A DNA stretch of 64,000 bases from Notamacropus eugenii. Its lineage: Eukaryota > Chordata > Mammalia > Diprotodontia > Macropodidae. The DNA lies in assembly GCF_028372415.1 (NCBI RefSeq), contig NC_092872.1, positions 550,123,205 to 550,187,204 on the forward strand, read 5' to 3'. The notes beneath the pieces are model-generated. The model saw only the letters and a list, made by a program, of their open reading frames with translations, made no database searches and was not told the origin of the DNA. Of this stretch, positions 1-10,411 are shown piece after piece. The translations under genes were made by a program, and so were the position numbers. Each line of letters opens with the position of its first letter. Position 1 is the first letter of the stretch.

Positions 1-39
1 TATCTTCATGAATATCATAGATCCAGGCAGATGAGACAT

Positions 40-292
40 CTAGGTGAAACAATGGATAGAGTGCTGAGCCTGGAGTCAGGAAGACCTGAGTTCAAATCTG
101 GCCTCAGACACTTACTAGCTATGTGACCCTGGGCAAGTCACTTAACCTCTGTCTGCCTCAGTTTCTTCATTTGTAAAATGGGGATGATAATAATAGCCCT
201 TTCATGACAGGGCTCTTATAAGGATCAAATGAGATAATAATTGTAAAGCATTTAGGACAGTGTCATGCCCAGAGTAGGCACTATATATACAT
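40..292 (+). mobile_element. MIR/Ther-1-type CORE-SINE, nearly full length
   Basis: A tRNA-derived head (GAGTTCAAATCTGG B-box-like segment near 90-105) is followed by the CORE segment (TGTGACC, TGGGCAAGTCACTTAACC, CCTCAGTTTC, TCTGTAAAATG-like) and the L2-like tail GATAATAAT...AAATGAGATAATA...AGTAGGCACTATA. No GGAAATGGCAAACC block follows, which separates it from Mar-1 copies. Confidence 0.85.
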
Positions 293-484
293 GTATATAT
301 ATATATACACAATACTCCCTTTTCCTTTCCCTCTTCTCTAATGTTGAAGAACTGAAGTATTCTACCATGTCTGCTGGTTTCAAATCTTATAACAAGACAA
401 GCTCCAACGAATCAGAGTAGTGAGTGACCCCCAAGGCAATGGAGAGACAGGATTTAGGCTAGCATAAGTCTAATGATTAGAATT

Positions 485-556
485 ATCTAGCACCTAGCCC
501 AGTGCTTTGCTTGGAGAAGATACTTGTTGAATTAAATTGTTTAATTGAATTAAAGA
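485..556 (+). mobile_element. L2 3'-end fragment
   Basis: CACCTAGCCCAGTGC followed by TTGTTGAATTAAA resembles the L2 terminal motif (cagcacctagcacagtgcc ... ttgaatgaa). Short and decayed; it could be a MIR tail instead. Confidence 0.45.
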
Positions 557-649
557 AGTAGTGTCAGGACCATGATCCTGGAAATATACAAAGGGAGAAG
601 AAAGTGGCTCAATCATTTAGTGAGAATGGGGGAAACCAGATGGACATCC

Positions 650-1005
650 CAGATTGACAAGCTTTTGTTAAGCACCTACTATGTATCAGGAATGGTGCTA
701 AGCACTGGGGACAGAAGGAAAGGCAAAAATATGATTCTTACCCTCAAGAAGCTCGCAGTCTAATATGAGGGAGAAATATGGAAGCAACTATGTACAAACA
801 AGATATATACAGGATAAAAATTGGACCTAATCTCCAAGGGAAGGCGCTAATAAATTGAGGAGGACTGGAAAAGGTTTTTTCCAGAAGGTGAGATTTTAGC
901 CAAGAGAAGGAATCTAGGGAAGGCAGAAAGGGAAGATGAGGAGGGAAGGAGTTCTAAGTATGGGGGCCAACCAGCAAAAATGCATAGCATCTCTTAAAGT
1001 GGTAA
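650..1005 (-). mobile_element. L2 LINE 3' end, antisense
   Basis: Read on the plus strand it starts with the antisense L2 terminus (TTAAGCACCTACTATGT, GCTAAGCACTGGGGA, ACCCTCAAGAAGCTCGCAGTCTAAT) and continues into L2 3' UTR (AGGGAAGGCGCTAAT, AGGTGAGATTTTAGCCAAGAG). The same order is seen at 30188-30560, so this is a contiguous L2 3' end. Noncoding relic. Confidence 0.8.
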
Positions 1006-1104
1006 CAGACATTTAATCAACAAGCCACATGAAAATAAACGAGGTTCATATTAGATCCCTAGTTCCCTTCATGCAACAGGACTGCATCATACAAAATAGG
1101 CCCC

Positions 1105-1560
1105 AGAGTCTGGTGGGTACCCTAGTGTTGGACTGGGTGTCAGAGACTTGAGTTCAAGTTTCATCTTAGACACTTGTGGCCATTTTTCAGTCATGTCTGA
1201 CTATTCCTGACCCTTTTGGGCTTTTCTTGGCAAAAATGCTGAAGGAGTTCATCATTTTCTTCTCCAGCTCATTTTACAGATGAGGAAACTGAGGCAAACA
1301 GGGTTAAGTGACTTGCCCAGGGTCACACAGCTAGTAGGTGTCTGAGGCCAGATTTGAACTCAGGTCTTCCTGACTCCAGGCCTGGTGCTCTGTCTACTGT
1401 GCCACCTATATAATAACTATATAATCTTAGGAAAATCACAGTCTGTCAGGTTTAGTTATCTGTGGAGTAGAGATAATATTTGTACTACATTATTCACAGA
1501 GTTGTGAGAACAACTTTGCAAACCTTAAAGTGCTATAGAAATATCAGTGATTGTTCCTTA
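1105..1560 (+). mobile_element. MIR/Ther-1 SINE split by a Mar-1 SINE
   Basis: The head half (GACTGGGTGTCAGAGACTTGAGTTCAAG, to about 1176) and the tail half (about 1411-1560; GAAAATCAC, AACTTTGCAAACCTTAAAGTGCTAT) are in the same orientation and join into one MIR once the intervening antisense Mar-1 is removed. Confidence 0.7.
1177..1412 (-). mobile_element. Mar-1-type CORE-SINE, antisense
   Basis: Antisense RTE-like tail (TTTTTCAGTCATGTCTGACT, TTCTTGGCAAAAATGC), then TTCTCCAGCTCATTTTACAGATGAGGAAACTG, TGACTTGCCCAGGGTCACAC and the tRNA-like head ending GTGCCACCTA. It is inserted into an older sense MIR, so it is the younger of the two. Confidence 0.88.
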
Positions 1561-1617
1561 TGGTGGATACCTATTTCCTGGAAATGAAATATTAATTTAA
1601 ATTTATAATAATAAATG

Positions 1618-1700
1618 ATAAAACACTTATTATGCACTTAATATTTGCCAGGCTCTATCATAAGGGTTAGGGATATAAATATAAGCAAGTAAGACCTATA
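1618..1700 (-). mobile_element. L2 3'-terminal fragment, antisense
   Basis: AAACACTTATTATGCAC, GCCAGGCTCTATCATAAGGGTTAGGGATA matches the antisense L2 terminus. Too short to place in a subfamily. Confidence 0.6.
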
Positions 1701-1774
1701 CATAAAAGATATAATTATATGTGTGTATTTGAAGAGGAAAGGGGGGAGGTACCCTGTACTAATGGGAAGGGGAG

Positions 1775-1950
1775 GCAATAAGCATTTATATAGAACCTTT
1801 GTGCCAGACAGTGTGCTAAGTGCCTTTTATAAATATTATCTCATTTGATGCTATTACTACCTCATTTTATAGTTGAGGAAACTGAGGCAAACAGGCTAAA
1901 ATTTGAACTCAGGTCTTCCTGATTCTAGGCCTATGGCTCTATGCAAAGTT
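1775..1950 (-). mobile_element. MIR SINE, antisense, internally shortened
   Basis: GCATTTATATAGAAC, TTATAAATATTATCTCATTTGAT, TAGTTGAGGAAACTGAGGCAAACAGG and TTTGAACTCAGGTCTTCCTGATTC occur in antisense MIR order. The CACACAGCTAGTAAG stretch is missing. Confidence 0.8.
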
Positions 1951-2890
1951 CCATCAGTTGCTTCAAGTAGTTGCTTAGTTTGGAAATGGCCGGAAGTCAC
2001 ATAAAGGCTTGGTTCCAAAGGTTGTATTAGAAACCCGTTCAGACAAACTCGGAGAGAATCAATATTTAAATTTTCAGTATGTGCATTTAGACCTTGGAAA
2101 CGGGCAAATGCTACAAATAAGGGCTCAATTTGTTTTCTTAATTACCTAGACAAAGAAAATGATGGAGAAAATGATATTAGTGCAGCTTAAACCTGTCTGT
2201 CCAGTATACTTTTTTTCTCTCTAAACCACTTGTTAAACATTTACCAGTAAAACGTTCCCAGGTTCAGAACAAGGCAAAAGCTAGCTTATCACAGAGTTCA
2301 GTGTCCCAGGGACAGATTGCAAAGTAATAGTGACAGGGAGAGTGAGGAGGATGACCAAAATAGAGGTGGCATGGTTTAGTCTTCTTTCACATAAATATGT
2401 TTTAAATAGTAATCTATATGATAATAAGTATATCAAGTGTTCAGCAAAATGTCTATAAAATTTAAGACTCTTGATAGCACTAAACATTAAAAGAGAAAGA
2501 CTCATTGAAAAGTGGATTGTATTCATTGGGTCTCCTTTTAAATTGTTACAAGTGCGTATAGTCTTTGAGTTACATTGACCAAAGTGGTTTTCATTTACTA
2601 CAGATCAATTAGTGCTGCAAATTAAGTTGGACCCCCAAAGGGGCAATGTCATTAAAAGGGCTATTGATTTGAAATCCAATGTTAGTAAGGAAACAAAAAA
2701 CATGATATGTATGTGTATATATTTGTATATGTATATATACATGTAGAGAAAATATGCATACAATAGTTATATGCATACACACATGTATATATATTTAATA
2801 TACGTATGTGTGTACACACTCATATGGCAGAGAGAAAGAGAGAAGAGAGAATGTTATGATATGCTTACAAATGGGAAAAAATAAATGTTA
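1951..2890. other. No recognised gene or repeat except an AT-rich tract
   Basis: Apart from the TATG-rich tract at 2702-2815 I recognise neither coding nor repeat sequence. The 81-codon antisense frame at 2281-2526 has no recognisable domain. Confidence 0.6.
2702..2815. repeat. AT-rich imperfect (TATG/TATA) microsatellite
   Basis: Alternating purine-pyrimidine steps with scattered TATATA, TGTATATG and CACACATG blocks over about 110 bp. Not a pure repeat. Confidence 0.8.
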
Positions 2891-2929
2891 GTTCCATGTT
2901 CACTTGGTAGAATCCTAGACTAGGCTCAT

Positions 2930-3200
2930 TATATTTGCCAGGGATCTTAGAGATGATCTCAACCAGCATTATTATTTTATAGTGAGAAAATTTAGGCCCG
3001 AGGAAGCAAAGTCATCCAATCAGTAAGAGGCATTCCCAATCTACCCTTAATCCTCTGACTCCAAAAACATTGTTCCTTAAATTTTGCCACTTAGAGGTCA
3101 TCTACTCCAACTTCCTCTTCGGTAAGATTAAGAAACTGAGGCAGGGGAAATTTAAATGATTTGAACTGGGATTTGCTGGGTTCTGGGTTCTGCTTCCTCA
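2930..3200 (-). mobile_element. Two antisense MIR-like fragments
   Basis: 2930-3075 (AGGGATCTTAGAGATGATCT, AATTTAGGCCCGAGG, CTCTGACTCCAAAAACATTG) and 3085-3200 (GAGGTCATCTACTCCAACTTCCTC, AGAAACTGAGGCAGGGG, TTTGAACTGGGATTTG) both follow the antisense MIR variant that begins with 'catctagtccaacc'. The second may resume near 3675 (CTCCAAATCCAGTTCTTTTCCCAC), which would make 3200-3670 an insert. Confidence 0.55.
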
Positions 3201-4159
3201 TTTGGTCTAACATATCAGTCAAAACCCAATAGAAATAAAAACCCAAAACAATCCTTTTACTAAAACAAAGAAACAAAACAAAACAAAACAACCCACACGC
3301 CAGTACTTCCAGTAGATGTAGTTTTTATGGCAGTGAAAAGCAGCTCAGGAACATAAAAATTGTAAGTAAGAAGGTTAAAAGCAATTACCAAGAATGCTTC
3401 CTATAGGATCCCAAGAGTTCCCCACCAAAGTTCTAAAAAAAAATTCTAAAAACTGTTTTCATAGTCTTCTTGCCCGAAGGGTCCACAGCTGACTCCCAGG
3501 TCAATCCACCTGGGGCTAACAAAGTTAGTCCTAACTGCCTCAGACCTGCACCACCATTTCCCTGTAGGAGCAAGGTTGATATTGTGAGAATGAAAGGGCA
3601 AGACTGAGGGAGGCAGAGTTAATACACACACACCTCCGGTTTCCCTGATGGTCTTTTGACCCTAGCAGATAGCCACTTATCTCCAAATCCAGTTCTTTTC
3701 CCACTATATTATGTAGTTCAAAGAAGATGCCTTTTGAAAGCTAAAAGAAGTAAATTCTTCCAGAATCTCTTTTAAAATGTCAGCAAAAGATCAACTAGTA
3801 GCCCTGTAATCAGTGCCAAAGCCTAGATTCAGAATAAACCTAGAGTAAAATAGGAAGGAATCAATTATGTCAAGAGGGGTTGGAGGGAAATTCAAGCAAA
3901 TTATAGGTACCTGAGCTGACAACTGATACCTGTCTGGGGCAAATGTGGTAACAAATGAGTGGTTACCCAGGAATCCAAAAGTCAAACCTGACGCTGGATG
4001 AAGAAACAAACTACATTCCCTTGTTTGCTTATCTCTTTGCTTACTCTGCTTCTGACATGAGAAGAGAAAGACAGTGGTAGACCATCTGATTATAGCAGAA
4101 GAGAATGAGGAATATATTATGAAACCTAGCTCTATTATTTGGTTCTTTCATGAGATAGC
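3201..4159. other. No recognised feature
   Basis: Short antisense frames at 3446-3631 and 3791-4009 lack recognisable domains. An A-rich patch lies near 3262-3288. I cannot assign a repeat family here apart from the possible MIR remnant near 3675-3710. Confidence 0.55.
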
Positions 4160-4412
4160 TATAAAAGCAAGAGCATTTATATAGCATCTTAAAGTTTGCA
4201 AAGTACTATAAATATATATTACCTCAATTGATCTTCACAACAACCCTGTGAGGTGCTATTATTACCCTTATTTGAATGGCGAACAAACTTTCTATGGGTC
4301 AAGTGATATGTATAAGGACATAGAGCTAGTGAATGTCTAAGGCAGGATTTGAATGGAGGTCTTCTTGACTCCCGGATTTGTACTCCATTCACTGAGCCAC
4401 CTGCCTGCCTAC
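4160..4412 (-). mobile_element. MIR SINE, antisense, near full length
   Basis: GCATTTATATAGCATCTTAAAG, CTTCACAACAACCCTGTGAGGT, TATTATTACCC, GGCAGGATTTGAATGGAGGTCTTC and a tRNA-like head ending TGAGCCACCTGCC appear in antisense MIR order. Confidence 0.85.
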
Positions 4413-4424
4413 CTATTTGTCTTT

Positions 4425-4555
4425 GTACATCATGCCCTTACAAGATTGTAAATTAGATCTTACTTAAAGCTTATCTCCCTCCAAAACAAGCAGAGTTTTC
4501 TATATAATTTAGATATTTAATAAATACGTGTTGAATTTAAGTTGAATTGAAAACA
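4425..4555 (+). mobile_element. Possible L2 3' tail
   Basis: TTTGTACATCATGCCC and TATTTAATAAATACGTGTTGAAT resemble an L2 terminus (tttaataaatgtttgttgaat). Poorly preserved. Confidence 0.4.
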
Positions 4556-4712
4556 TAATCGACTACCTCATTAAATAATGCACTGGAGGTGTTCAGTTGA
4601 GATTGACTATTTGGGAATATTGGAAATTCATGCTTCAGGAAGGAGATTTTTTTTTTATCTTACATTCTTTATGGTCCTTTTCCATCTCTAATATTCTATG
4701 ATCCTATGGCCA

Positions 4713-4950
4713 AAAGTCAGGCAGTAAGATGGTTCTGTAAAATAGAGGGCTGCACCTGGAGTCAGGAAGACCTGAGTTCAACTCTGACCTCAGATACTTA
4801 CCAGCCGTATGATGCTGAACAGGACACTTAACCTCTGTTTTCCTTAATCCACTGGAAAAGGAAATGGCAAACCATTCCAGTATCTTTGCCAAGAAAATCC
4901 CTATGATTGGGTCACAGAGTCATACTCAACAAAATGAGTAAAATGGATAA
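4713..4950 (+). mobile_element. Mar-1-type CORE-SINE
   Basis: CCTGGAGTCAGGAAGACCTG, GAGTTCAACTCTGACCTCAGA, then the Mar-1-specific GGAAATGGCAAACCATTCC, AGTATCTTTGCCAAGAAAA and GGTCACAGAGTCATACTC. The CORE segment is more mutated than in other copies. Confidence 0.85.
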
Positions 4951-5004
4951 CCTTTTCTATCCATCTCTATCATCTAGTCAGTTACCAAATGCTATCACTT
5001 ATTT

Positions 5005-5570
5005 GTAACACTCCTCAAATCTGTCATTCCTTCTTTACTTGTTCTGTCACCACCTTAGTTTAGTCCATTACTACCTCTAATCAGGACTATTATAATTGAC
5101 TTTTAGCTGCACTCCCTGCCTTTAATCTTCACCATTTCCAAACCATTCTTTTTGTCACTGTTGAAAGAAACTTCTAAATGCACAGTTGTGGTGGTGCCAC
5201 TCCCCTGCTTGAGAATCTTCTAATTGTCTCCAGGATTAAATAAGTGGCATTTCTGGGTTACCACAATCTGGTTGTAACCTACTTTTCTGATGCTTAATAA
5301 AACTCTGTCCCATAACAAACTAAACATTCCAGTCAAACTAGTCTACTAGATGCTTTCTGTTCCCAACAATGGATTTGGGATACATTCCCTCTACACCTTG
5401 GTTCTTGAAATCCTCTTCCTTCAATATCTGGCTCTTGGGCCATCTCACTTATTCATGAAGTCTTCCCTGATCCCTCTAGAGGCTTGTGATTTCCTTTGTC
5501 TACTACCCCTAGAGCTCTTTGTCTAGGTCTTTCTCTTGCTTTTATCACATTTTCTTTGTATCAAAGGTTT

Positions 5571-5601
<31 letters not shown>

Positions 5602-5625
5602 ATACATTTTATTTGTTATTGCTTG
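5005..5625 (+). mobile_element. L2 LINE 3' end
   Basis: Sense L2 3' sequence: GTGCCACTCCCCTGCTTGAGAATC, CCACAATCTGGTTGTAACCTAC, CCAGTCAAACTAGTCTACT, ATTCATGAAGTCTTCCCTGATCCCT, CTTTTATCACATTTTCTTTGTA. These correspond in order to the conserved region running from the reverse-transcriptase C-terminus into the 3' UTR. A TG microsatellite lies inside its end. Confidence 0.8.
5571..5606. repeat. (TG)n microsatellite
   Basis: About 11 uninterrupted TG units followed by TATGTGTATATA. Confidence 0.95.
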
Positions 5626-5629
5626 TCCT

Positions 5630-5995
5630 TCTTTCTCAAAAAGGCCTAATATCATGGGTGATGTCTTGATTTGCAAGTAAATCAGTCTCACTCCCTCTTT
5701 CAGAGTTAACTGAAGTTCAGCCCCACCTCACCTCCAGGACACTTTTGCTCTCTTGTTATCTAATTTTGTTAGATTAAAACTACAGTCTTACAGTTACTCT
5801 TGTAAATACATCATTTTTTCATATTAGTATACCTGCACACCGGGTAGTATCTTGTACTTATTTAAAAGTCTGGACCTGTAACTTCATTAGTGTGCAAAAT
5901 TTCCACTATTAAACTCCCTCCTCCAATGCAGCTATCAAAAACACATTTATAATTTATAGTCTATGAGAGTTGCCTGAAACATTCTCAAAGCTGCC
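5630..5995. other. No recognised feature
   Basis: Plain AT-rich sequence without a recognisable repeat or frame. Confidence 0.5.
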
Positions 5996-5999
5996 TGAA

Positions 6000-6226
6000 A
6001 TGGCTGGGCTTAAAGTCAGGAAGATCTGAGTTCAAAGTTGCCCTCATACACTTGCCCTACGCAAGTCACTTAACCTCTGTCTGCCTCAGTTGTAACAACT
6101 ATAAAATAGAAAGCATAATAGCAGTACCTACTTCCCATAGTTGTTGTGAACATTAAATGACTTAATATCTGTAAAGTACTTAGCATAATGCCTGACTCGG
6201 AGTGGGGGTTTAACAAACGTTTCCTC
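6000..6226 (+). mobile_element. MIR SINE
   Basis: AAGTCAGGAAGATCTGAGTTCAAAG, GCAAGTCACTTAACCTCTGTCTGCCTCAG, GTAAAGTACTTAGCATAATGCCTGACTCGG in sense order; part of the CORE is deleted around 6048-6058. Confidence 0.82.
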
Positions 6227-6239
6227 CTTTCCCTTCCCC

Positions 6240-6356
6240 TCTGAGAGATTATAAATTACCCCAGGCATATAACTAGTTGTCAGAGGCAGCACTTGAACCC
6301 AAGTCTTCACAACAAGGAAGTTAACCCTTTTGTCCACTATTGCATGGTGCCTTTCT
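6240..6356 (-). mobile_element. MIR fragment, antisense
   Basis: ACTAGTTGTCAGAGGCAGCACTTGAACCCAAG ... TTGTCCACTATTGCATGGTGCC is the antisense head and CORE half of a MIR. Confidence 0.65.
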
Positions 6357-6399
6357 TCACCTTATACATCGTGAATGTTTAATAAGTGTTTTTTGAATT

Positions 6400-7594
6400 T
6401 TTCATGAGAAATGGACAAGGTAGCTATAGTTTGCAAATTGTCTTTTTAATAACAGGTATATCTCAAAAAGGCAGTTGTATAGATGAATCAATTTTAGGGA
6501 CTTTTTTTTTAGCTGTTGGAGACTGTGACACTATTGGCAATGAATTCTAGTGCACTGGAATTTTCTGCTTCTGTTGGTTGGGTAGATAGTGTCCTTCAGG
6601 TCAAGAGGTAGGAGGAATGACTTGTTCTTAATTCAGAAATTTGCCCTGAAGGGGGGTTGGAGTAAAGACTGGACTTGTCCAGTTCCTTTGTTTTTAACTT
6701 GTAAAGTTAACGCTTGGAAGGATCTATGGACTCAGGAGGCTCTGATAAGCCCTGTAATAAAATGAAAAAAACAAACAAACCCAAACAGGCATACCTGATA
6801 ACCCCCATCAGAAAAATAACATGGCCCCTGACAGTAGTTTTTAAAAATCTCCAGATTGAGAAAGGACACATTTTACTGCAAAAATCTTACTTTACTAATT
6901 ACAACCTATGTATGAATAATAATTTATATCTATACCAAATACTTTACAATGACTCTGAGGAAGGAGTATGGTACTAATAAATTCATTATGTAATTTGCAG
7001 AGACCAGTCAAGGTATTTGTAAGTAGGCCATAGACAGGGTTTGGAAATTATGCCCTCTGTTTTGTGTTAGGGCCATCTCTAGTCGTCCTGATCTATATCT
7101 AGACACTGGACTCAGATGGCTCCAGAGGAGAGAGTGAGGGTGGTGACTGCATTGCCTGCTTCATTTAAAACCAGTTCATTTACAAGTCAAGACATCACCT
7201 TCCTGATCATTGGTCCTTTTCCAGAACAAAGGACAAACAACAAAACACACTGTATGTGTCAAAGCCAGGACTTGAACCTCAGGCTTTATTTGTCCTTCTA
7301 GACAGTTACCGTCATTTATAAAATAAATTTTATTCTTATTTTTTAATTTACGTTCCAAGGAAAGAAGAATATTTTGACCCTTAAATATTTACTCAAATAC
7401 TCCAAGGCATCTGTGATTTCCTGGATCTCCAATGATGTAAGTCACAACTCGTCAATGCCTACCCGTCTTGTACAACTTTCATCTATACCCTTCTTTAAAG
7501 TTTAGTACAGGTGAATCTTCCAACATTTCTCTTGACATCTAAAGGATACCAGTGAAACATATTGACTGCCCATTGGTTGTCCTTTACTTTTGAT
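6400..7594. other. No recognised gene; possible unique sequence
   Basis: Frames at 6714-6977 (+, 87 codons) and 7116-7301 (+) carry no recognisable domain. A small MIR-like scrap (GCCAGGACTTGAACCTCAGG) lies at about 7260-7285. The rest resembles no family I know. Confidence 0.5.
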
Positions 7595-7595
7595 A

Positions 7596-7854
7596 TGGTC
7601 AGCTAGGTGATGCAGTGGGTAGAATGCCAGGACCAGAGTCAGGAAGACTCATCTTCCTGAGTTCAAATCTGGCCTCAAACACTGACTTGCTGTGTGACCC
7701 TGGACAAGTCACTTAACCCTGATTGCTTCAGTTTCCTCATCTGTAAAATGAGTCAGAGAAGGAAATGGCAAACCACTGCAGTGTCTTTGTCAAGAAAACC
7801 AAAATGGCATCATGAAGAGTTGGACACAATTGAAAAATGACTGAACAACTATTC
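7596..7854 (+). mobile_element. Mar-1-type CORE-SINE, full length
   Basis: Head GGTCAGCTAGGTGATGCAGTGG, duplicated GACTCATCTTCCTGAGTTC segment, CORE TGTGTGACCCTGGACAAGTCACTTAACC, then GGAAATGGCAAACCACTGCAG and the RTE-like terminus GAGTTGGACACAATTGAAAAATGACTGAACAAC. Confidence 0.93.
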
Positions 7855-8084
7855 TCGACACAGGATGGACCTTTCATTTTGGATGATGCATTTCTGTGAA
7901 GACATCTTTTGATGATATTCATTTATTCATATTTCCTTATCTGTTATGTGTTGTGGCATTTTCATATTTTCATACCTACCACTCAATTGTTTCAGGAGTG
8001 ATACTCACTTTTAATTCCCCAGAGACTGTCAAATCATGTGATTCCCAACCATATATCAACACAGTAGAATATGAGGTAGGTTAC

Positions 8085-8265
8085 ATGGGACATTGGAAAT
8101 GGCAGTGCTACATCTAGAGTCAGAGCCTTGCTGTACTTTTTACTAACTATGTGACTTTGGGTTAAACACTTAACCTTTTGGGGGCTCATTTTGCTCACAT
8201 ATAAAACGAGAAAGTTGAACTAGATGACCTCTAAGGTCCCTTTAGCTCTAAGTCTATGATCACAG
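8085..8265 (+). mobile_element. MIR SINE, variant tail
   Basis: TAACTATGTGACTTTGGG, CACTTAACCTTTTGGGGGCTCA, then GAACTAGATGACCTCTAAGGTCCCTTTAGCTCTAAGTCTATGAT, a MIR tail variant that recurs at 17480-17508. Confidence 0.78.
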
Positions 8266-8374
8266 ACATTTATTAGCATTCATATTAACAATTACCTCTT
8301 GTTTTTCCTTGTTCATATTGTGGTCTAAGTGGCTGCCAACCTTGCCAACTTCACAGAGAGCAAGAACCCAGTGA

Positions 8375-8455
8375 GGAAGGCAGGGCCAGTGCTATTATCC
8401 TTATTTTACAAAAGAGGAAACTGAGACCGAGAGAAGTAAAACAACTTCCATTTCC
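8375..8455 (-). mobile_element. MIR CORE fragment, antisense
   Basis: GTGCTATTATCCTTATTTTACAAAAGAGGAAACTGAGACCGAGAG is the antisense CORE centre. Confidence 0.65.
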
Positions 8456-8659
8456 TTTACTACCTCATCCTGTTACCCAAGACAGCTGCCACCTCTATTC
8501 CTTACTTCAGAATATCCTGGAATTTAGGAGAGATTAGAAGTCCCTCTGTCCCACACCTGAAACTTTATGATTAAGCACATTTGGGGTGATGAATGCACCC
8601 TATAAAACTTTAAAATGTGAGTTATCATTAAGGGGAAGACTCTAACTAGGACTTTTGTG

Positions 8660-8870
8660 TGGTTACAAAATCCTGGATTCTCAGAGCTGGAAAGGACCTC
8701 AAAAGCCTTCTAGTCCAGCCCTTACCTGATCAAGAATCTCCTCTGGATATCCCTGACAACTAGTTATCCAGAATTACCTTAAGACCTCTTATTATCTCTT
8801 AAGGCAGCCACTTTTAGATATCTCTGATTGTTAGAAAGTTCTTCATATAGTTTCATAGCAGCAGCAGGGT
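8660..8870 (-). mobile_element. L3/CR1-type LINE 3' UTR fragment, antisense
   Basis: GAGCTGGAAAGGACCTCAAAAGCCTTCTAGTCCAGCCC, CCCTGACAACTAGTTATCCAG, CTTAAGGCAGCCACTTTTAGA and GTTAGAAAGTTCTTC match in order the antisense 3' UTR of CR1/L3 LINEs. Confidence 0.8.
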
Positions 8871-9287
8871 ATGTTGAGAATTATAGTTTTCTCACCTGGA
8901 AGGAAACAGAAAGGATTACCTGAACCAGAAACTTTGGAGATGCAGTAGGTGGGTTCCAGGGGGGCAGAGTAACAGGGGTGGAAGTTGATTACAAGCAGGG
9001 CACACTGCTACCCCAGATTGTCTATGACATCCACAATAATCACAGGCCTTTGGAGTTTTGTCTCTGTGTTGCTGATCTGCTGGCTCTATAAATTCCCTGA
9101 ACAGAATTTGATGTTTTTCTGAATGTGACTTCCTTGGAATACTATTGGAAAGTGGTAAATTTATCCTACTTTCTACTTCTTCAACCCATTAACTGCTAAA
9201 CTGAACCTTGGAAGGGCATCTCCTCTCTCCTTCCTCTCTTTCCTTCCTCAGTCATTTTAGGCAGAAGCTGAAATATATTCTGTTTTC
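8871..9287. other. No recognised feature
   Basis: Purine-rich patch at 8900-8990 and otherwise ordinary sequence. Confidence 0.5.
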
Positions 9288-9515
9288 TCCCTTACAAAGT
9301 GCTTTGCAAATATTATCTCATTTTATCCTCACAACAACACTGGATGGTGGATGCTACTATTATCCACACTTTGCATTTAAGGAAACTGAAGCAGACAGGT
9401 GAAATCCCTTGCTCAGGATCACACTTCTAGCAAGTACCTGAGGCAGCATTTGAACTCAGAACTTTCTGATTCCAAATCTAGTCTTTTTTCTGCTGCACCA
9501 CCTGCTGCACTCCCT
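9288..9515 (-). mobile_element. MIR SINE, antisense
   Basis: CCTTACAAAGTGCTTTGCAAATATTATCTCATTTTATCCTCACAACAAC, AAGGAAACTGAAGCAGACAGG, TTTGAACTCAGAACTTTCTGATTCC, ending CTGCACCACCTGC. Confidence 0.88.
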
Positions 9516-9602
9516 TAATGGCTATTTGTAGTTTGTAAGCTCATTATCTTTTATAAATGAGCTTGTTCCCATTGACTGCTGGTATCTTGTTACTTGATAA
9601 CA

Positions 9603-9652
9603 GATTGGGGAGGGGGTGGGAGAGGTGGGGGAGTCGGGGGTGGAGGGAGAAC
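9603..9652 (+). repeat. G-rich tract, G-quadruplex-like
   Basis: At least five runs of three to five G separated by one to six bases (GGGGAGGGGGTGGG, GTGGGGG, CGGGGG). This fits the usual intramolecular quadruplex pattern on the plus strand. Confidence 0.8.
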
Positions 9653-9656
9653 AGCT

Positions 9657-9890
9657 CTGGTTGTCATTCAGTTGTGTCTGACTCTTTGTGACTCTATGGA
9701 TTATAGCAGGCTAGACCCTTCTGTCCTCCACTATCTCTTGAAGTCTGTCTAAGTTCATGTTCATTGCTTCCATGATGCTTTCTATCCATCTCATCCTCTG
9801 CCGTCCCCTTTTTCTTTTGCCTTCAATCTTTCCCAGCATCAGAGTTTTTTCCAATGAGTCCTATCTTCTCATTATGTGGCCAAAGTATAG
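9657..9890 (-). mobile_element. RTE (Bov-B-like) LINE 3' end with ORF2 C-terminus relic
   Basis: The minus strand reads through a recognisable RTE ORF2 C-terminal segment: Phe-Gly-His followed by Arg-Arg, then Lys-Ile-Glu-Gly-Lys-Arg-Lys-Arg-Gly-Arg-Gln-Arg-Met-Arg-Trp, and a terminal Ser-Gln-Thr-Gln-Leu close to the 3' end. At least two stops interrupt it. The 3' end (plus-strand GTCATTCAGTTGTGTCTGACTC) is the sequence shared with Mar-1 SINE tails. It is 5'-truncated, as RTE copies usually are, and noncoding today. Confidence 0.85.
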
Positions 9891-10156
9891 ACTATCTAGG
9901 CTAGAACTCTGCCATGGAAGATTAAAATACATCACTAGGCACTATCAGGTCACAGTTTAGTTTTATGAATTAGCCTTTAAGTCTCCCAAGCAGAACCCTC
10001 AATCTTGAGGTTCACTTGTATTTTCCTTAGAAAAGCCAATTAAAGACATAGTATTCTGGACAGTGTGAATGCTGTTCTCAGAGGTAAAAATTCCACCCCT
10101 TTACCGAAAAGGTATATATTTGGGACTAGACGCGAAATTTCTACTGCCCATTTGTC

Positions 10157-10205
10157 CTCCCCCCTCCCCACTTTCCCCTCCCCCCACCCCCCTTAAACCC
10201 CCCTC
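10157..10205 (-). repeat. C-rich tract; G-quadruplex-like on the minus strand
   Basis: Six or more runs of three to six C separated by short T/A spacers. The complementary strand therefore carries multiple G-runs. Confidence 0.8.
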
Positions 10206-10411
10206 CATCTTCTGGTATTATCCCTTTCTGGTTGATGTGGGAAAGTGAGAGCACAGACCCTCCTGCTCCACAGTGACACCTAGTGTTACATTTATGTTGA
10301 ACTAAAATCTTCCTCTGCAACTCCTCCCCCACAGCTTTGTCCTCAGAGGCTACATAGAATGAGTCTTACTTCTCCTTCTTGGGACCTCTCTTGAATTATC
10401 AGAAAAGAGCC

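Noticed and set aside
7597-7700. tRNA-gene-like A and B box segments (also in all other SINE heads)
   Set aside because: They are followed by SINE bodies; no intact cloverleaf, so not tRNA genes.
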